Positions 34,691 through 42,914 of a DNA stretch of 64,000 bases are shown one piece after another; positions within the stretch are counted from its first letter, which is position 1, and the number at the start of each line of letters is the position of its first letter. A program made the position numbers and the translations under genes. This DNA comes from DATARN01 sp036264135 (lineage in GTDB: Bacteria; Actinomycetota; Acidimicrobiia; Acidimicrobiales; Palsa-688): positions 37,044 through 101,043 of the forward strand of contig DATARN010000069.1 of NCBI GenBank assembly GCA_036264135.1, given 5' to 3'. A model generated the notes under the pieces. It searched no databases. It was not told the origin of the DNA and saw only the letters and a program-made list of their open reading frames with translations.

Positions 34691-36040
34691 TCAGCCGAGC
34701 AGCTCGATGTACAAGTCCTGGGTCTGCGCCGATGGTCCCACGCCCAGCTCGTCGGCCAGCATCCGCCGGCACTGTTCGTAGCTGCGCAGGGCCTCACCCC
34801 GGCTGCCGGCGGCGGCATGGGCCCGCATGAGCAACCGGTACCCCGACTCGCGGTACGGGTCGGTGCTGAGGACTTCGGCGGCGGCCCGTTTGGCGCTCTC
34901 GATGCCGCCGGTCGCCAGGTCGGCGCGCGCCGACAGCTCCAGGGCCGCCAACCGGTCGTGCGCCAACTCGGCCCGGACCTGGTCGAACCAGGCGTTGTCC
35001 TGCCCGGAAAGCAGGCGCCCTTCCAGGATGGTGACCGCGTGGCGAGCCAGGGCCGCCGCCTCCTCGGGATGGCCCTCGGTCAGGGCCAGGTCGGCCCGGG
35101 CCGTCAGGTCGGTGGCATGGTGGCGGTCCACGGTCACCTCGGGCGGAAGCCGCAACTCGTAGTACCCGTCCTCGGCGACGAGGGTCTGGCGGCCCGAGAG
35201 TCCACCGTCGTCGAGGAAACGGCGGATCTTGGTGACCAATCCCCGCAGCGCCCCCTCCCAGTGGTCGGGGAGGGCGCTCGGCCAGAGCAGCTCGGCCAGT
35301 TCGTCCTTGTGGACCGGGCCGTGGCGCAGGGCGAGCATCGACAGCACGGCTCGCGCCTGGCTGCCCCGCATGGAGATACGCCGCTCGCCGGGCGCGACGC
35401 CGCCGAGCTGCACCCAGCCGAGCACCGACAAACGGATGCCGCCCCCGCCGACCGGGTCGGCCGCCGGCGACGGCGCCGGCTGAGCAACGGCGGGTCGGGG
35501 GGGTGAATCAGAGAGGCGGACCAGCCGGAGGGCGCGCGCTCCCTCGGGCGCCACCGGTCGTTGCTCCGCTGGCCCGGGCGCCGAATCGAAGGAGCGCGAC
35601 GACTCGGGGGACACCACCACTCGAAGCGGGTCGGCGACGAGGAACTGGCGCGGCCGGGCCTGGCGGCACAGGGCGATGGCTTCTTGTACCGGCCCGCCGC
35701 CGATCCCGAAGGAGTCACGGGTCACCTCGCCGGCGGAAAGACCGCCCGACAGGCTGGGCCCGTCGCATTGCAACCCGACCAGCGACGACAGCTTCCGGGC
35801 GCACACCAGGGCCTCGACGGTCGAATCGAAGGTTGCCGCCCACCCGTGGGTCCCGGTCGTCTCCTCGTGACCACCGTGGTCGGTGGCCACGGCCCGGGCG
35901 GCGCGGAAGCACGACGTGCGCCACCGCGCCAGGTCCCGCTCGCCGCCGGGGGCGACATCGGCTTCGGTCAGGCTGAGATCGCAGTACAGCACGGCGAGCG
36001 CCTGGGTTCGCTCACCGTAGATATCGTCAGCGAGAGACAT
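34691..36040 (-). CDS. SARP-family regulator with class III cyclase-like N-terminus
   Basis: A 449-residue regulator. Residues 1 to about 170 resemble a nucleotide cyclase homology domain (TQALAVLYCDLS; WAATFDSTVEALVCARKL) without a clear set of catalytic residues. A Pro/Ala linker leads to a winged-helix DNA-binding domain (LSVLGWVQLGG onward, about 205-290) and a bacterial transcriptional activation domain to the end (DRHHATDLTARADLAL; YRESGYRLLMRAHAAAG). This is the AfsR/DnrI layout of pathway-specific antibiotic activators. ATG at 36040 has AAAGGGAAG upstream. It probably switches on the thiopeptide operon. Confidence 0.88.
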   Translation of the reverse strand: MSLADDIYGERTQALAVLYCDLSLTEADVAPGGERDLARWRTSCFRAARAVATDHGGHEETTGTHGWAATFDSTVEALVCARKLSSLVGLQCDGPSLSGGLSAGEVTRDSFGIGGGPVQEAIALCRQARPRQFLVADPLRVVVSPESSRSFDSAPGPAEQRPVAPEGARALRLVRLSDSPPRPAVAQPAPSPAADPVGGGGIRLSVLGWVQLGGVAPGERRISMRGSQARAVLSMLALRHGPVHKDELAELLWPSALPDHWEGALRGLVTKIRRFLDDGGLSGRQTLVAEDGYYELRLPPEVTVDRHHATDLTARADLALTEGHPEEAAALARHAVTILEGRLLSGQDNAWFDQVRAELAHDRLAALELSARADLATGGIESAKRAAAEVLSTDPYRESGYRLLMRAHAAAGSRGEALRSYEQCRRMLADELGVGPSAQTQDLYIELLG

Positions 36041-36267
36041 GGGCTTCCCTTTCGGTCGCGTTCGAGGGGGGCGGCTGCCTTCCTCCAGACTGGCGCGACC
36101 GGGCCCCGGGCCCCCCGGCGTAGACGGGGCCGGTCAACGTCCCTCTCTGCGCCCGGCAGCATCGTCGCTGGTCACACGGGTCCGACTATGGACTCGGCGG
36201 GCACCGGGGAGTAGATCGAAAGCTCAGAAACTTCGCAGTACAAATGTCCTAGGAGGAAAGCAACGGG

Positions 36268-36429
36268 CTACGACTCGAAGTCCATGAATGGCACGTCGCT
36301 GTCGTATCCGGGGTACCCCTTGTCCCCTTCCCCGGACACCAGCCGGTCCACCAGGGCCAACACCAACTCCTGGTCGGCGGGCGTGAGCCGACCGAACCCT
36401 TCCACCAGCCGTTCGGCACGAGAATCCAC
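36268..36429 (-). CDS. small acidic protein of unknown function
   Basis: A 53-residue open frame starting with GTG at 36429, only 13 bp after the 3' end of tRNA-Pro. The sequence has a predicted helix (LTPADQELVLALVDRLVSG) and an acidic tail ending MDFES. Third-position GC is high as in true genes, and the product looks like the small helical proteins often annotated beside tRNA genes in actinobacteria. No family is recognised and no clear ribosome site is seen. It could be chance. Confidence 0.5.
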   Translation of the reverse strand: MDSRAERLVEGFGRLTPADQELVLALVDRLVSGEGDKGYPGYDSDVPFMDFES

Positions 36430-36442
36430 CCGGCTACCGTAG

Positions 36443-36517
36443 TCGGGAAGGGGGGATTTGAACCCCCGGCCTCAGCGTCCCGAACGCTGCGCGCTAACCA
36501 AGCTGCGCTACTTCCCG
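36443..36517 (-). tRNA. tRNA-Pro (anticodon CGG)
   Basis: On the minus strand a full cloverleaf is readable: acceptor CGGGAAG/CTTCCCG, D-arm GCGC...GCGC, anticodon stem CAGCG/CGCTG with loop TTCGGGA (anticodon CGG, reading CCG), and T-arm GGGGG-TTCAAAT-CCCCC. The discriminator is A; no CCA is encoded. The 5' end overlaps the last codons of the receiver-domain gene by 10 bp. Confidence 0.95.
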
Positions 36518-36954
36518 AGAGCGGTGATGCTACCCGAAGGGGGAACGAGGACCGGGTTCGGTTTATACGACTCGTCGTAGTACGTGCCGCCGTCGAGGAC
36601 CTGCTGGCTGGCGCGCCGCAGGCGGATCGGGTCGAGCGGCCGGATGAGCCAGCCCTCGGCGCCGGATCGCCGGGCCAGGAAGACATCGGCTCGCCGGTCC
36701 AGCAGCATGATCACCTTGATGTGGTCGAGTCGAGCGGCGCTCTCCTCCAGGCGGAGGTCGAGGCAGACGGCGATTCCTCCCATGTTCCCGATCTGGAAGT
36801 CGAGGATGACCAGGTCAGGGGCCCGCCGGCGGACGGCGGGCAGGACTCGGGCCCCGGCGCTGACGTTGCGGATCCTGGTGTCGGCGGTCGCCAGAACGGA
36901 GCGAACCTGGTCCCGGACCCACTCGGCATCGCTAGCCACGAGGATCTCGGTCAC
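36508..36954 (-). CDS. stand-alone receiver-domain response regulator
   Basis: A 148-residue single receiver domain without an output domain. It has the acidic pocket near residue 9, the phospho-acceptor in LVILDF near residue 52 and a conserved Thr/Ser region, but the usual lysine of the KP motif appears as IRPLDP. GTG at 36954 is the first sensible start. The final codons (GGG AAG TAG) lie inside the tRNA-Pro acceptor stem. It is divergent to a STAS gene, suggesting a shared signalling role. Confidence 0.82.
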   Translation of the reverse strand: MTEILVASDAEWVRDQVRSVLATADTRIRNVSAGARVLPAVRRRAPDLVILDFQIGNMGGIAVCLDLRLEESAARLDHIKVIMLLDRRADVFLARRSGAEGWLIRPLDPIRLRRASQQVLDGGTYYDESYKPNPVLVPPSGSITALGK

Positions 36955-37039
36955 ACTGGCGAGGGTAGCTGCCCTCTCCGGATGGGTACCATCCGGAGAC
37001 TCCAGGCGCTTATTTTCCCCAGCCGCGGGGGAGGACTCT

Positions 37040-37402
37040 GTGTTGAACATTGAGGTCGAGCACACCGACAACGGGCTTACCATCTGTCGCCCCGTCGGTG
37101 AACTGGACGCCTTCACGGTCAGCCAGTTCCGCCAGGTGCTGGCCGAACTGGCGTCCAGCCCGCGTCTGCTGATCGACATGTCGGGCGTGCCGTTCGTCGA
37201 CTCCGCCGGCCTGGGCGCCCTGATCGGCGGCATCCGGCGGGCCCGGGAGCTGGGGGGCGACGTGGCGGTGGCGTGCAACCGGCCGACGCTGACCCGGCTC
37301 CTGCGCACCACCGGCTTCGACCGCATCGTGACCGTGGCCGAGACGATCGAAGAGGCGGCGGCCGCCCTCCTGCCCCCGGAGGAGAAACCCAAGGACTCGT
37401 AA
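37040..37402 (+). CDS. STAS-domain anti-sigma factor antagonist
   Basis: A 120-residue single STAS domain. The key motif is FVDSAGLGALIGG with the phosphorylatable serine near residue 57. GELDAFTVSQFRQVL is typical of RsbV/SpoIIAA proteins. The start is GTG at 37040, preceded by GGGGGAGG; the longer open frame upstream lies over the divergent receiver gene. It is the second such protein in the window. No kinase or sigma factor is adjacent, so its partner is elsewhere. Confidence 0.88.
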   Translation: MLNIEVEHTDNGLTICRPVGELDAFTVSQFRQVLAELASSPRLLIDMSGVPFVDSAGLGALIGGIRRARELGGDVAVACNRPTLTRLLRTTGFDRIVTVAETIEEAAAALLPPEEKPKDS

Positions 37403-37424
37403 CACCCGGGGGGAAAAGGGGGCC

Positions 37425-38579
37425 TTATGCCGTCGGACGGGCGGCGGCCCGCTTCCCGCCGTCACTACCGGCCGGATCGCCCGCCGCCACCCCGTCGCCC
37501 ATCAGGTGCCGCCCGACCTGCATCAGACCGGGCAGATCGTGCACGTCGTCGTCGAGGAGCGGCACCCGCACCACCGGCGCCGGCGCCACCCGGCGGGTCA
37601 GGTCGCCCAAATGGCGCTCCTCGCGCTCGGCGATGCGGTCGAGGTCGCGCAGGTTCTCGACCAGGCGCAGCAGCATCGCGGCGTCCGGCGCCGACGCCGC
37701 TTCCGGGCTGGTCAGCACCGATGGCGGGGGGCCGAAATGGGGGTGCATGCGGTTGACGACCAGCGCCTGCACGTCGATCGCCGACTCTCCCAGGCGAGCG
37801 GCGAAGTAGAGGGCCTCCTCGATGGCGTCGCGTCGGGGCGCGGCCACCAGCACGAAGGCGGTCATGGGCTCCGACAGCAGCTCCAGGACCCGCTGCGCCC
37901 GGTCGCGAAAGCCCTGCTCCATCCCTTCGAAGGCGGTGAAGAAGTCGACGGCGTCCTTGACGACGTCGGAGCCCACGACCTTGGCGACCGTTCGGAGGAA
38001 CGCCTGTGTCGCCACGCCCACCACCTTCATGTAGGTCCGGGCCGGCGTCATCAGCAGCTTGAAGATCTTGTTGTCCAGGAAGCGGGTCAGGCGGCGGGGG
38101 GCATCGAGGAAGTCGAGGGCATTGCGCGTCGGGGGGGTGTCAACCACGATGAGGTCGAAGCGGCCTTCGTCGTAGAGCTCGTGCAGCTTTTCCATCGCCA
38201 TGTACTCCTGGGTGCCCGACAAAGCGCCGGCGATGTTGCGGTACAGGCGGTTGCCGAGGATCAGCGCCGCCTGGTCCTCGTCGGTGGCGTAGCGGGCGAC
38301 CAGGTCGTCGAAGGTGGTCTTGGTGTCGAGCATCAAGGCCCACAGCTCGCCACCGGCCGGCCAGTCGCCGTCGATGCGGCCGGGCTCGTTGGTGAGCGAG
38401 TCGAGACCCAGGGCGTCGGCCAGCCGTTTGGCCGGGTCGATGGTCACCACGCAGGTTCGCCGGCCCCGTTGGGCGCCGGCCACGGCGAGGGCACCGGCGG
38501 CCGTCGTCTTGCCCACCCCGCCCGAACCGCAGCACACGATGATCGTGCGCTCCTCGACCAGCTCCGCCAGCCCGTTCAC
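37425..38579 (-). CDS. ArsA-family ATPase (second of pair)
   Basis: A 384-residue ATPase of the ArsA/Get3 (anion-transporting ATPase) family. The Walker A motif is CGSGGVGKTTAA near residues 17-28, and switch II is LIVVDTPPTRNALDFLD near 145. Actinobacterial pairs of this type are conserved but not linked to arsenite transport; a role in protein handling or redox is possible. ATG at 38579 overlaps the upstream partner by 4 bp. The C-terminal tail is disordered and Gly/Ala-rich. Confidence 0.88.
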   Translation of the reverse strand: MNGLAELVEERTIIVCCGSGGVGKTTAAGALAVAGAQRGRRTCVVTIDPAKRLADALGLDSLTNEPGRIDGDWPAGGELWALMLDTKTTFDDLVARYATDEDQAALILGNRLYRNIAGALSGTQEYMAMEKLHELYDEGRFDLIVVDTPPTRNALDFLDAPRRLTRFLDNKIFKLLMTPARTYMKVVGVATQAFLRTVAKVVGSDVVKDAVDFFTAFEGMEQGFRDRAQRVLELLSEPMTAFVLVAAPRRDAIEEALYFAARLGESAIDVQALVVNRMHPHFGPPPSVLTSPEAASAPDAAMLLRLVENLRDLDRIAEREERHLGDLTRRVAPAPVVRVPLLDDDVHDLPGLMQVGRHLMGDGVAAGDPAGSDGGKRAAARPTA

Positions 38580-39577
38580 GACGACGCCGCCTCGGCGCTG
38601 GCCGCCTCGGGCAGTGCGGCCAGTGCGTCCGCCAGGGCCGCCGCCAGCGTCGCCACCTCGCCGGCGCCCAGCTCGGTGGTGAAGAGGAACGGCAGGTGCA
38701 GCTGGGCCAGCGGCAGGGCGTCGGCCAGGCGTTGCGCCTGCTCATGCTGCAGCTGCTGGCGGTGGCGGCGGAAACGAGCCGCCGCCGCCAGCCGGTCCAC
38801 CTCGTCGGCGGTCAACGCCACCCCGGCGGCGTCGGCCGCGTCGGCAGGATCCATGTCGAGGTCAAGCACCGGATACATGCCGTTGACCACGACGGGCGAC
38901 AGGTGCACCCCGACGTGGTCCTCGAGGCGAAAGGCGGTCTCCACCAACTCGTTGACCGGCGTTTCCTCCGGCAGGGTCACCAGCATCACCTGGCAGCGCT
39001 CAGGATCGGACAACATCTCCAGCACTTCGGTCGCCTGGACCCGGATCGGGCCGACGCTGACCGTGTCCAGAAGGGCTTGAGCGCTGGCCAGGAAGGTGAA
39101 GGCGTGGCCCGCCGCCGGGGCGTCGAGCACCAGCAGGTCCGGGGCGCCGGGCGCGCCGGCGGCGCTGGCCCGTTCGAGCTGCTTGACCTTGCCGAGCACC
39201 AGGATGTCCTTGATACCCGGGGCGGCGGTGGCGACCACGTCCAGGGCGCCGGTGCTGGCCAGCCGCTTCGAGATGCGCTGCATGCCATGGTCGTTCAGGT
39301 ACTCCAGCAAGGCGTCGTCGGGCGTCAGTGTCCGGGCCCGGATCTCCCCCCCGCCGCCCCCCGCCTCGGCCAGCACCACCTCGTGGTACGTGAGGGGATC
39401 GTCGTAGCCGAACATGTTCCCGAGTCCGCTCTTGCCCTCCATGTCGATGATCAGGGCGTCGCGTCCCGAGTCGGCGGCCAGGCGCGCCACGGCGGCGGCG
39501 ACCGTCGTCTTGCCGACTCCGCCCTTCCCGGCGACGATGAGTAGCCGGGCCTGGGCGCAGAACGCTCCTGGATCCAA
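38576..39577 (-). CDS. ArsA-family ATPase (first of pair)
   Basis: A 333-residue ArsA-like ATPase with Walker A VAGKGGVGKTTVAAAVA and switch II LLVLDAPAAGHAFTFL. The TTG start at 39577 has an ideal GGAGGAGAGGGA site; an ATG at 39604 would add nine residues. It lies upstream of its paralogue and presumably forms a heterodimer with it. The pair beside whiB recalls Rv3679-Rv3680 of Mycobacterium tuberculosis. Confidence 0.87.
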   Translation of the reverse strand: MDPGAFCAQARLLIVAGKGGVGKTTVAAAVARLAADSGRDALIIDMEGKSGLGNMFGYDDPLTYHEVVLAEAGGGGGEIRARTLTPDDALLEYLNDHGMQRISKRLASTGALDVVATAAPGIKDILVLGKVKQLERASAAGAPGAPDLLVLDAPAAGHAFTFLASAQALLDTVSVGPIRVQATEVLEMLSDPERCQVMLVTLPEETPVNELVETAFRLEDHVGVHLSPVVVNGMYPVLDLDMDPADAADAAGVALTADEVDRLAAAARFRRHRQQLQHEQAQRLADALPLAQLHLPFLFTTELGAGEVATLAAALADALAALPEAASAEAASS

Positions 39578-39617
39578 TCCCTCTCCTCCTGGAGGTCGTC
39601 GCATTCGCAGAGTAATC

Positions 39618-40838
39618 GTGGTGGTGGGCCTTTCCGTCTTCCTGCTCGGCGGGTTCGCCCGTCGGGCCGGCGCCCAGGCGCCGCCAACCGGGCACATCGA
39701 CGTGGTGCAGATCAATGGCCTCATCGATCCCATCCAGGCCGACTTCCTCCGCCGGGCCGTCGCCGGCGCCGAGAACGGGGCGGCGGAAGCCCTCGTCGTC
39801 CAGCTCAACAGCGGCGGGGGGGTGGTGTCCACTGAGCGCCTGCGGCAGCTGACCGCCACCCTTTCTTCCTCCCGCGTCCCCGTGGCCGTCTGGGTCGGAC
39901 CCAACGGCAGCCGGGCCTTCGGTGCCGCCTTCGCCATCTTCCAGGCCGCGCCGCTGCGGGGGATGGCCCCCGGAACCCGGACCGGTCAGGCGTTGCCCCC
40001 CGACCCGATGGCCGGGCGCACCGTCGACGACACCCAGGCCGCCGCCCTCGGTCTGGCATCGATCAACCAGCCGACCCTCGGCGACTTCATCGTCAACCTC
40101 GACGGCAAGACGGTGGCCGGGCGCACCCTCAACACCGCCCAGACGGTGCGGGCCAACGGGGAGCCCCGCCGCCAGCCCACCGTGGCGGTCCGCTTCGAGA
40201 AGCTGAACCTGGTCGAGCAGCTGCTGCACACCGCCGCCAGCCCCTCAGTGGCGTACCTGATGGTGCTCATCGGGCTGCTGTTGATCGCCCTGGAGTTCTT
40301 CACCGCGGGCATCGGCATCGCCGCCGCCTGCGGCACCGGCGCCCTGATCCTCGCCTCGTACGGCCTCGGTGTCCTCCCGGTCCGGGTCTGGGCCCTTGTG
40401 CTGGTCGGCATCGGGGTGTTCGGTTTCTGCATCGACCTGCAAGCCGGCGTGCCCCGGGTGTGGAGCGTGGTCGGCGCCGCCGCCCTCCTCGTCGGGTCGC
40501 TGTTCCTGTACCACGGCGGGGTTCGCCTGTCGCTCCTCGCCCTCGCCGCCGGCGTCCTCGGCACCCCGCTCTTCATGGTCGCCGGGATGCCGGCCATGAT
40601 CCGGGCCCGGTTCTCGACGCCCACCATCGGCCGGCAATCCCTCGTCGGCGAGATGGGCGTCGCCCTCGGCCCGGTCGAACCCGAGGGCACCGTGGAGGTG
40701 CGAGGCGCCCCCTGGCAGGCCCGCACCAATCGGGCCACGCCCATCAAGGTCGGGGAGGCCATCCGGGTGGTCGCCATCGACGGCCTGCTCCTCGAGGTCG
40801 AGCCGGAGACCGGCGGGGCACGCGACGCCCATCACTGA
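39618..40838 (+). CDS. NfeD-family membrane protein with ClpP-like domain
   Basis: A protein of about 406 residues. An N-terminal signal (VVVGLSVFLLGGFARRAGAQA) is followed by a ClpP-crotonase-type domain (VVQINGLIDPIQADFLRRAV; LVVQLNSGGG), four or five membrane helices and a C-terminal NfeD beta-barrel (GEMGVALGPVEPEG). In active members the serine lies in an AASAG-like motif; here the segment reads SRAFGAAF, so the protease may be inactive. The start is uncertain: ATT at 39603 has GGAGG at the right distance and keeps two arginines before the helix, while GTG 39618 is the first standard start. Confidence 0.8.
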   Translation: MVVGLSVFLLGGFARRAGAQAPPTGHIDVVQINGLIDPIQADFLRRAVAGAENGAAEALVVQLNSGGGVVSTERLRQLTATLSSSRVPVAVWVGPNGSRAFGAAFAIFQAAPLRGMAPGTRTGQALPPDPMAGRTVDDTQAAALGLASINQPTLGDFIVNLDGKTVAGRTLNTAQTVRANGEPRRQPTVAVRFEKLNLVEQLLHTAASPSVAYLMVLIGLLLIALEFFTAGIGIAAACGTGALILASYGLGVLPVRVWALVLVGIGVFGFCIDLQAGVPRVWSVVGAAALLVGSLFLYHGGVRLSLLALAAGVLGTPLFMVAGMPAMIRARFSTPTIGRQSLVGEMGVALGPVEPEGTVEVRGAPWQARTNRATPIKVGEAIRVVAIDGLLLEVEPETGGARDAHH

Positions 40839-41027
40839 CCATGGATCGCCGGCACCGGCGCGGCTGCTAGTCTCGTGATCGCCGATCGAGCTGCCAGTGG
40901 CGGCGCGGTCGGCACATACCAGGGCACATCGGGCGAAACCCCTGGTCTAGGGCGCGCTCGCGAAAGTTTACCCCTTGTTGGCAGCAGCAAAGGGGAGTAA
41001 CTTCCCCGCGAGAAAGGGGGGGACCCT

Positions 41028-41288
41028 TTGAGCGTTCAGCGAGTAGATGAACTTTGGCAAGCGAAGGCGGCTTGCCGTGGGCCGCATGCATCGATCTTCT
41101 TTCCTCCGTCCCATTTCGAGCGAAAGGACGAGAAGGAAGCCCGCGAAAGCCGGGCCAAGGCCATCTGTACCAGCTGCCCGGTGCGCCGCGCCTGCCTCGA
41201 CTACGCCATCCGCATCCGTGAACCCCACGGCATCTGGGGCGGCTTGAACGAGGTCGAGCGCAAACAGTTCCTGACCACGTCCGTCTAG
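41028..41288 (+). CDS. WhiB-family Fe-S regulator
   Basis: An 86-residue WhiB-like protein, an actinobacteria-specific DNA-binding or sigma-binding factor that holds a [4Fe-4S] cluster. The four cysteine ligands are C16, C47, C50 and C56 (CTSCPVRRAC), followed by the GIWGGLNEVER turn and a short basic end. The TTG start at 41028 has GAGAAAGGGGGG before it. Position near an ArsA pair and a class A PBP resembles whiB4 of mycobacteria, though the subclass is not certain. Confidence 0.95.
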   Translation: MSVQRVDELWQAKAACRGPHASIFFPPSHFERKDEKEARESRAKAICTSCPVRRACLDYAIRIREPHGIWGGLNEVERKQFLTTSV

Positions 41289-41311
41289 CCCTCGGGCGGT
41301 CGATCGTCCTG

Positions 41312-41339
41312 CCGCCCGGCCGAAAAGGGGCCCGGGCGG
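41312..41339 (+). terminator. hairpin terminator after whiB
   Basis: An 8-bp GC-only stem (41312-41319 with 41332-41339) with a 12-base A-containing loop lies 23 bp after the whiB stop. Confidence 0.5.
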
Positions 41340-41390
41340 AGTCGAGCTACGAACAAGACTTGCCGCAATGCCGGTCACCAGATTTATCCT

Positions 41391-42335
41391 GTGCTTGCAG
41401 TGGCAAGCGGGGGTGATCAGCTCGAGTGGCGGTGTACCACGGTCGACGGCCGGGACGCGTTCTACGGCACCGCCGGCGACGGGTTGGCCGTGCTGTTCCT
41501 GCACGGGTGGGCCCTCGGCCAGCGGTCCTACCAGCGGGCCCTGCGTCGCCTGGTCCAGATGGGTTGCCAGGTCTTCGCCCCTTCGCTTCCCGGCTTCGGC
41601 GGCACACCCAACCTGAGGGAGCCCCCGACCTTCGAGGGCTACGCCGACTGGGTCGCCAAGTTCCTTGATGCGGTCGGCGTCGACGAGCCGGCGTTCGTGG
41701 CCGGTCACAGCTTCGGCGGCGGGGTGGCCATCAAGCTGGCCCACGACCATCCCGAGCGGGTCCGCTACCTGGTGCTCGTCAACTCCGTCGGCGGGACCAC
41801 CTGGTCCTGGGGCAACCTCGTTCACGCCCTGACGTCGCGGCCGCCGTGGACCTGGCCCTTCCACGCCGCCGAGGAGTTGGTGCCCCTCCGGTACCTGCGG
41901 TACATGGTCCCGGTCATCGTCGAGGACGCCGTTCCCAACCTGGTCCGCAATCCCCTCGGGCTGTGGAGCGTCATCAATCTGGTGCGCCGCTCCGACCTCA
42001 TCGCCGAGTTGCAGGAACTCAAACGCCGGCAGCTACCCGTGGTGGCCCTCTGGGGCGATCACGACACCGTCATCCCGCAGGCGTCCTTCAGCGCCTTGTG
42101 CCGGGCCATTGGCTCAGAAGGGGAGGTGGTGGAGGGTCGACACTCGTGGTTGCTGGCCGACCCCGACGCCTTCGGCGCCATCCTGACCAACTCCATCGCC
42201 GTGGCCAAGCTGGCGCGGGGTCGGAAGGACCAGGGCGAGGCCGGCCCCGCCGACCAGACCGCCCGGACATCGCGCCAGACGAACGGGAGCACGACCGCCA
42301 GCACCGCCGCCATGACCAGCCACGACACCAGTTGA
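41391..42335 (+). CDS. alpha/beta hydrolase
   Basis: A 314-residue alpha/beta-hydrolase-fold enzyme. It has the oxyanion segment VLFLHGWALG near residue 33, the nucleophile motif AGHSFGGG near 103, the acid in LWGDHDTVIP and the histidine in EGRHSWLLADP. The last 40 residues are polar, repetitive and unlike the family. They are encoded opposite the membrane-protein gene, so the real functional end is probably near 42220. The GTG start at 41391 is the first in frame. Substrate unknown. Confidence 0.85.
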   Translation: MLAVASGGDQLEWRCTTVDGRDAFYGTAGDGLAVLFLHGWALGQRSYQRALRRLVQMGCQVFAPSLPGFGGTPNLREPPTFEGYADWVAKFLDAVGVDEPAFVAGHSFGGGVAIKLAHDHPERVRYLVLVNSVGGTTWSWGNLVHALTSRPPWTWPFHAAEELVPLRYLRYMVPVIVEDAVPNLVRNPLGLWSVINLVRRSDLIAELQELKRRQLPVVALWGDHDTVIPQASFSALCRAIGSEGEVVEGRHSWLLADPDAFGAILTNSIAVAKLARGRKDQGEAGPADQTARTSRQTNGSTTASTAAMTSHDTS

Positions 42336-42865
42336 TGGACCATGACGTAGGTCGTCGGTGACAGGCGTTGGACCATGAGAAGGGAGATGGCGGCGGTCAG
42401 GATCTGCTCGCCGCCCCAGACGGCCGAGCCGATACGGCAGAGCCGGGACACGCGGGGGTCGTCGGTGCGTACCCACGCCGGCGGGAGGAGGTCTCCGAGG
42501 ACCCGCGCCAGCAACGGTTTGGCCCGTCGCGCCGATACCAGGTAGACGACGCCCATCACCGCCGTCACCACCGCCGGCGCGATGAGGTACGCCCGTTCCG
42601 AGTGCAGGGCGAGCGACACCCCGGCGCGCAGGACAAGGGTGGTCAGGCCGATGAGGAGCAGCCCGCTGGCGTCCCGGCCGCGGAGGCGCCGCAGCCCCAG
42701 GCAGCCGCCGGTCCACAGCAGGGCCAGCGCCAGGGCGCCGTTCAGACCCCACAGCGCCCGCCCGGTGAGGAAGCAGGCCGTCGGCCCGAGTGTCGCCTCC
42801 AGCACGTGGGGTGCGGCGTGGCGGGCCAAGCGGCGCAGGGGCAGGAGCAAGGTCGCGACCGGCAC
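42059..42865 (-). CDS. integral membrane protein (VC0807-like)
   Basis: A 268-residue protein with about five to six transmembrane helices up to residue 205 (for example VMVHQLVSWLVMAAVLAVVLPFVW). The loop SARRAKPLLARVLGDLLPPAW resembles the VC0807-like/septation-type membrane proteins of actinobacteria. The last 65 residues are low-complexity and lie opposite the hydrolase gene, so the two genes overlap tail to tail by 277 bp. GTG start at 42865. Function unknown. Confidence 0.65.
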   Translation of the reverse strand: MPVATLLLPLRRLARHAAPHVLEATLGPTACFLTGRALWGLNGALALALLWTGGCLGLRRLRGRDASGLLLIGLTTLVLRAGVSLALHSERAYLIAPAVVTAVMGVVYLVSARRAKPLLARVLGDLLPPAWVRTDDPRVSRLCRIGSAVWGGEQILTAAISLLMVQRLSPTTYVMVHQLVSWLVMAAVLAVVLPFVWRDVRAVWSAGPASPWSFRPRASLATAMELVRMAPKASGSASNHECRPSTTSPSEPMARHKALKDACGMTVS

Positions 42866-42914
42866 CCCGGCATTGTCGGCATTTCTCGGCCGATCCTTGC
42901 CTCACCTTCCTCAG

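Larger units (their letters stand above)
22528..36040 (-). other. thiopeptide (pyritide RiPP) biosynthetic gene cluster
   Basis: Ten co-directional genes: SARP regulator, precursor peptide, pyridine-synthase-like protein, LanB-type dehydratase, F protein, YcaO cyclodehydratase, SagB-like dehydrogenase, SpaB_C protein, histidine kinase and response regulator. From the pyridine-synthase-like gene to the response regulator, every junction except one (19 bp) overlaps. The six core enzymes correspond one-to-one with the B-to-G set of thiomuracin-type clusters. No transporter, resistance gene, P450 or methyltransferase is present, so the product may be simple or exported by unlinked genes. Membership of the kinase and regulator pair is inferred from the overlap. 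Confidence 0.85.
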
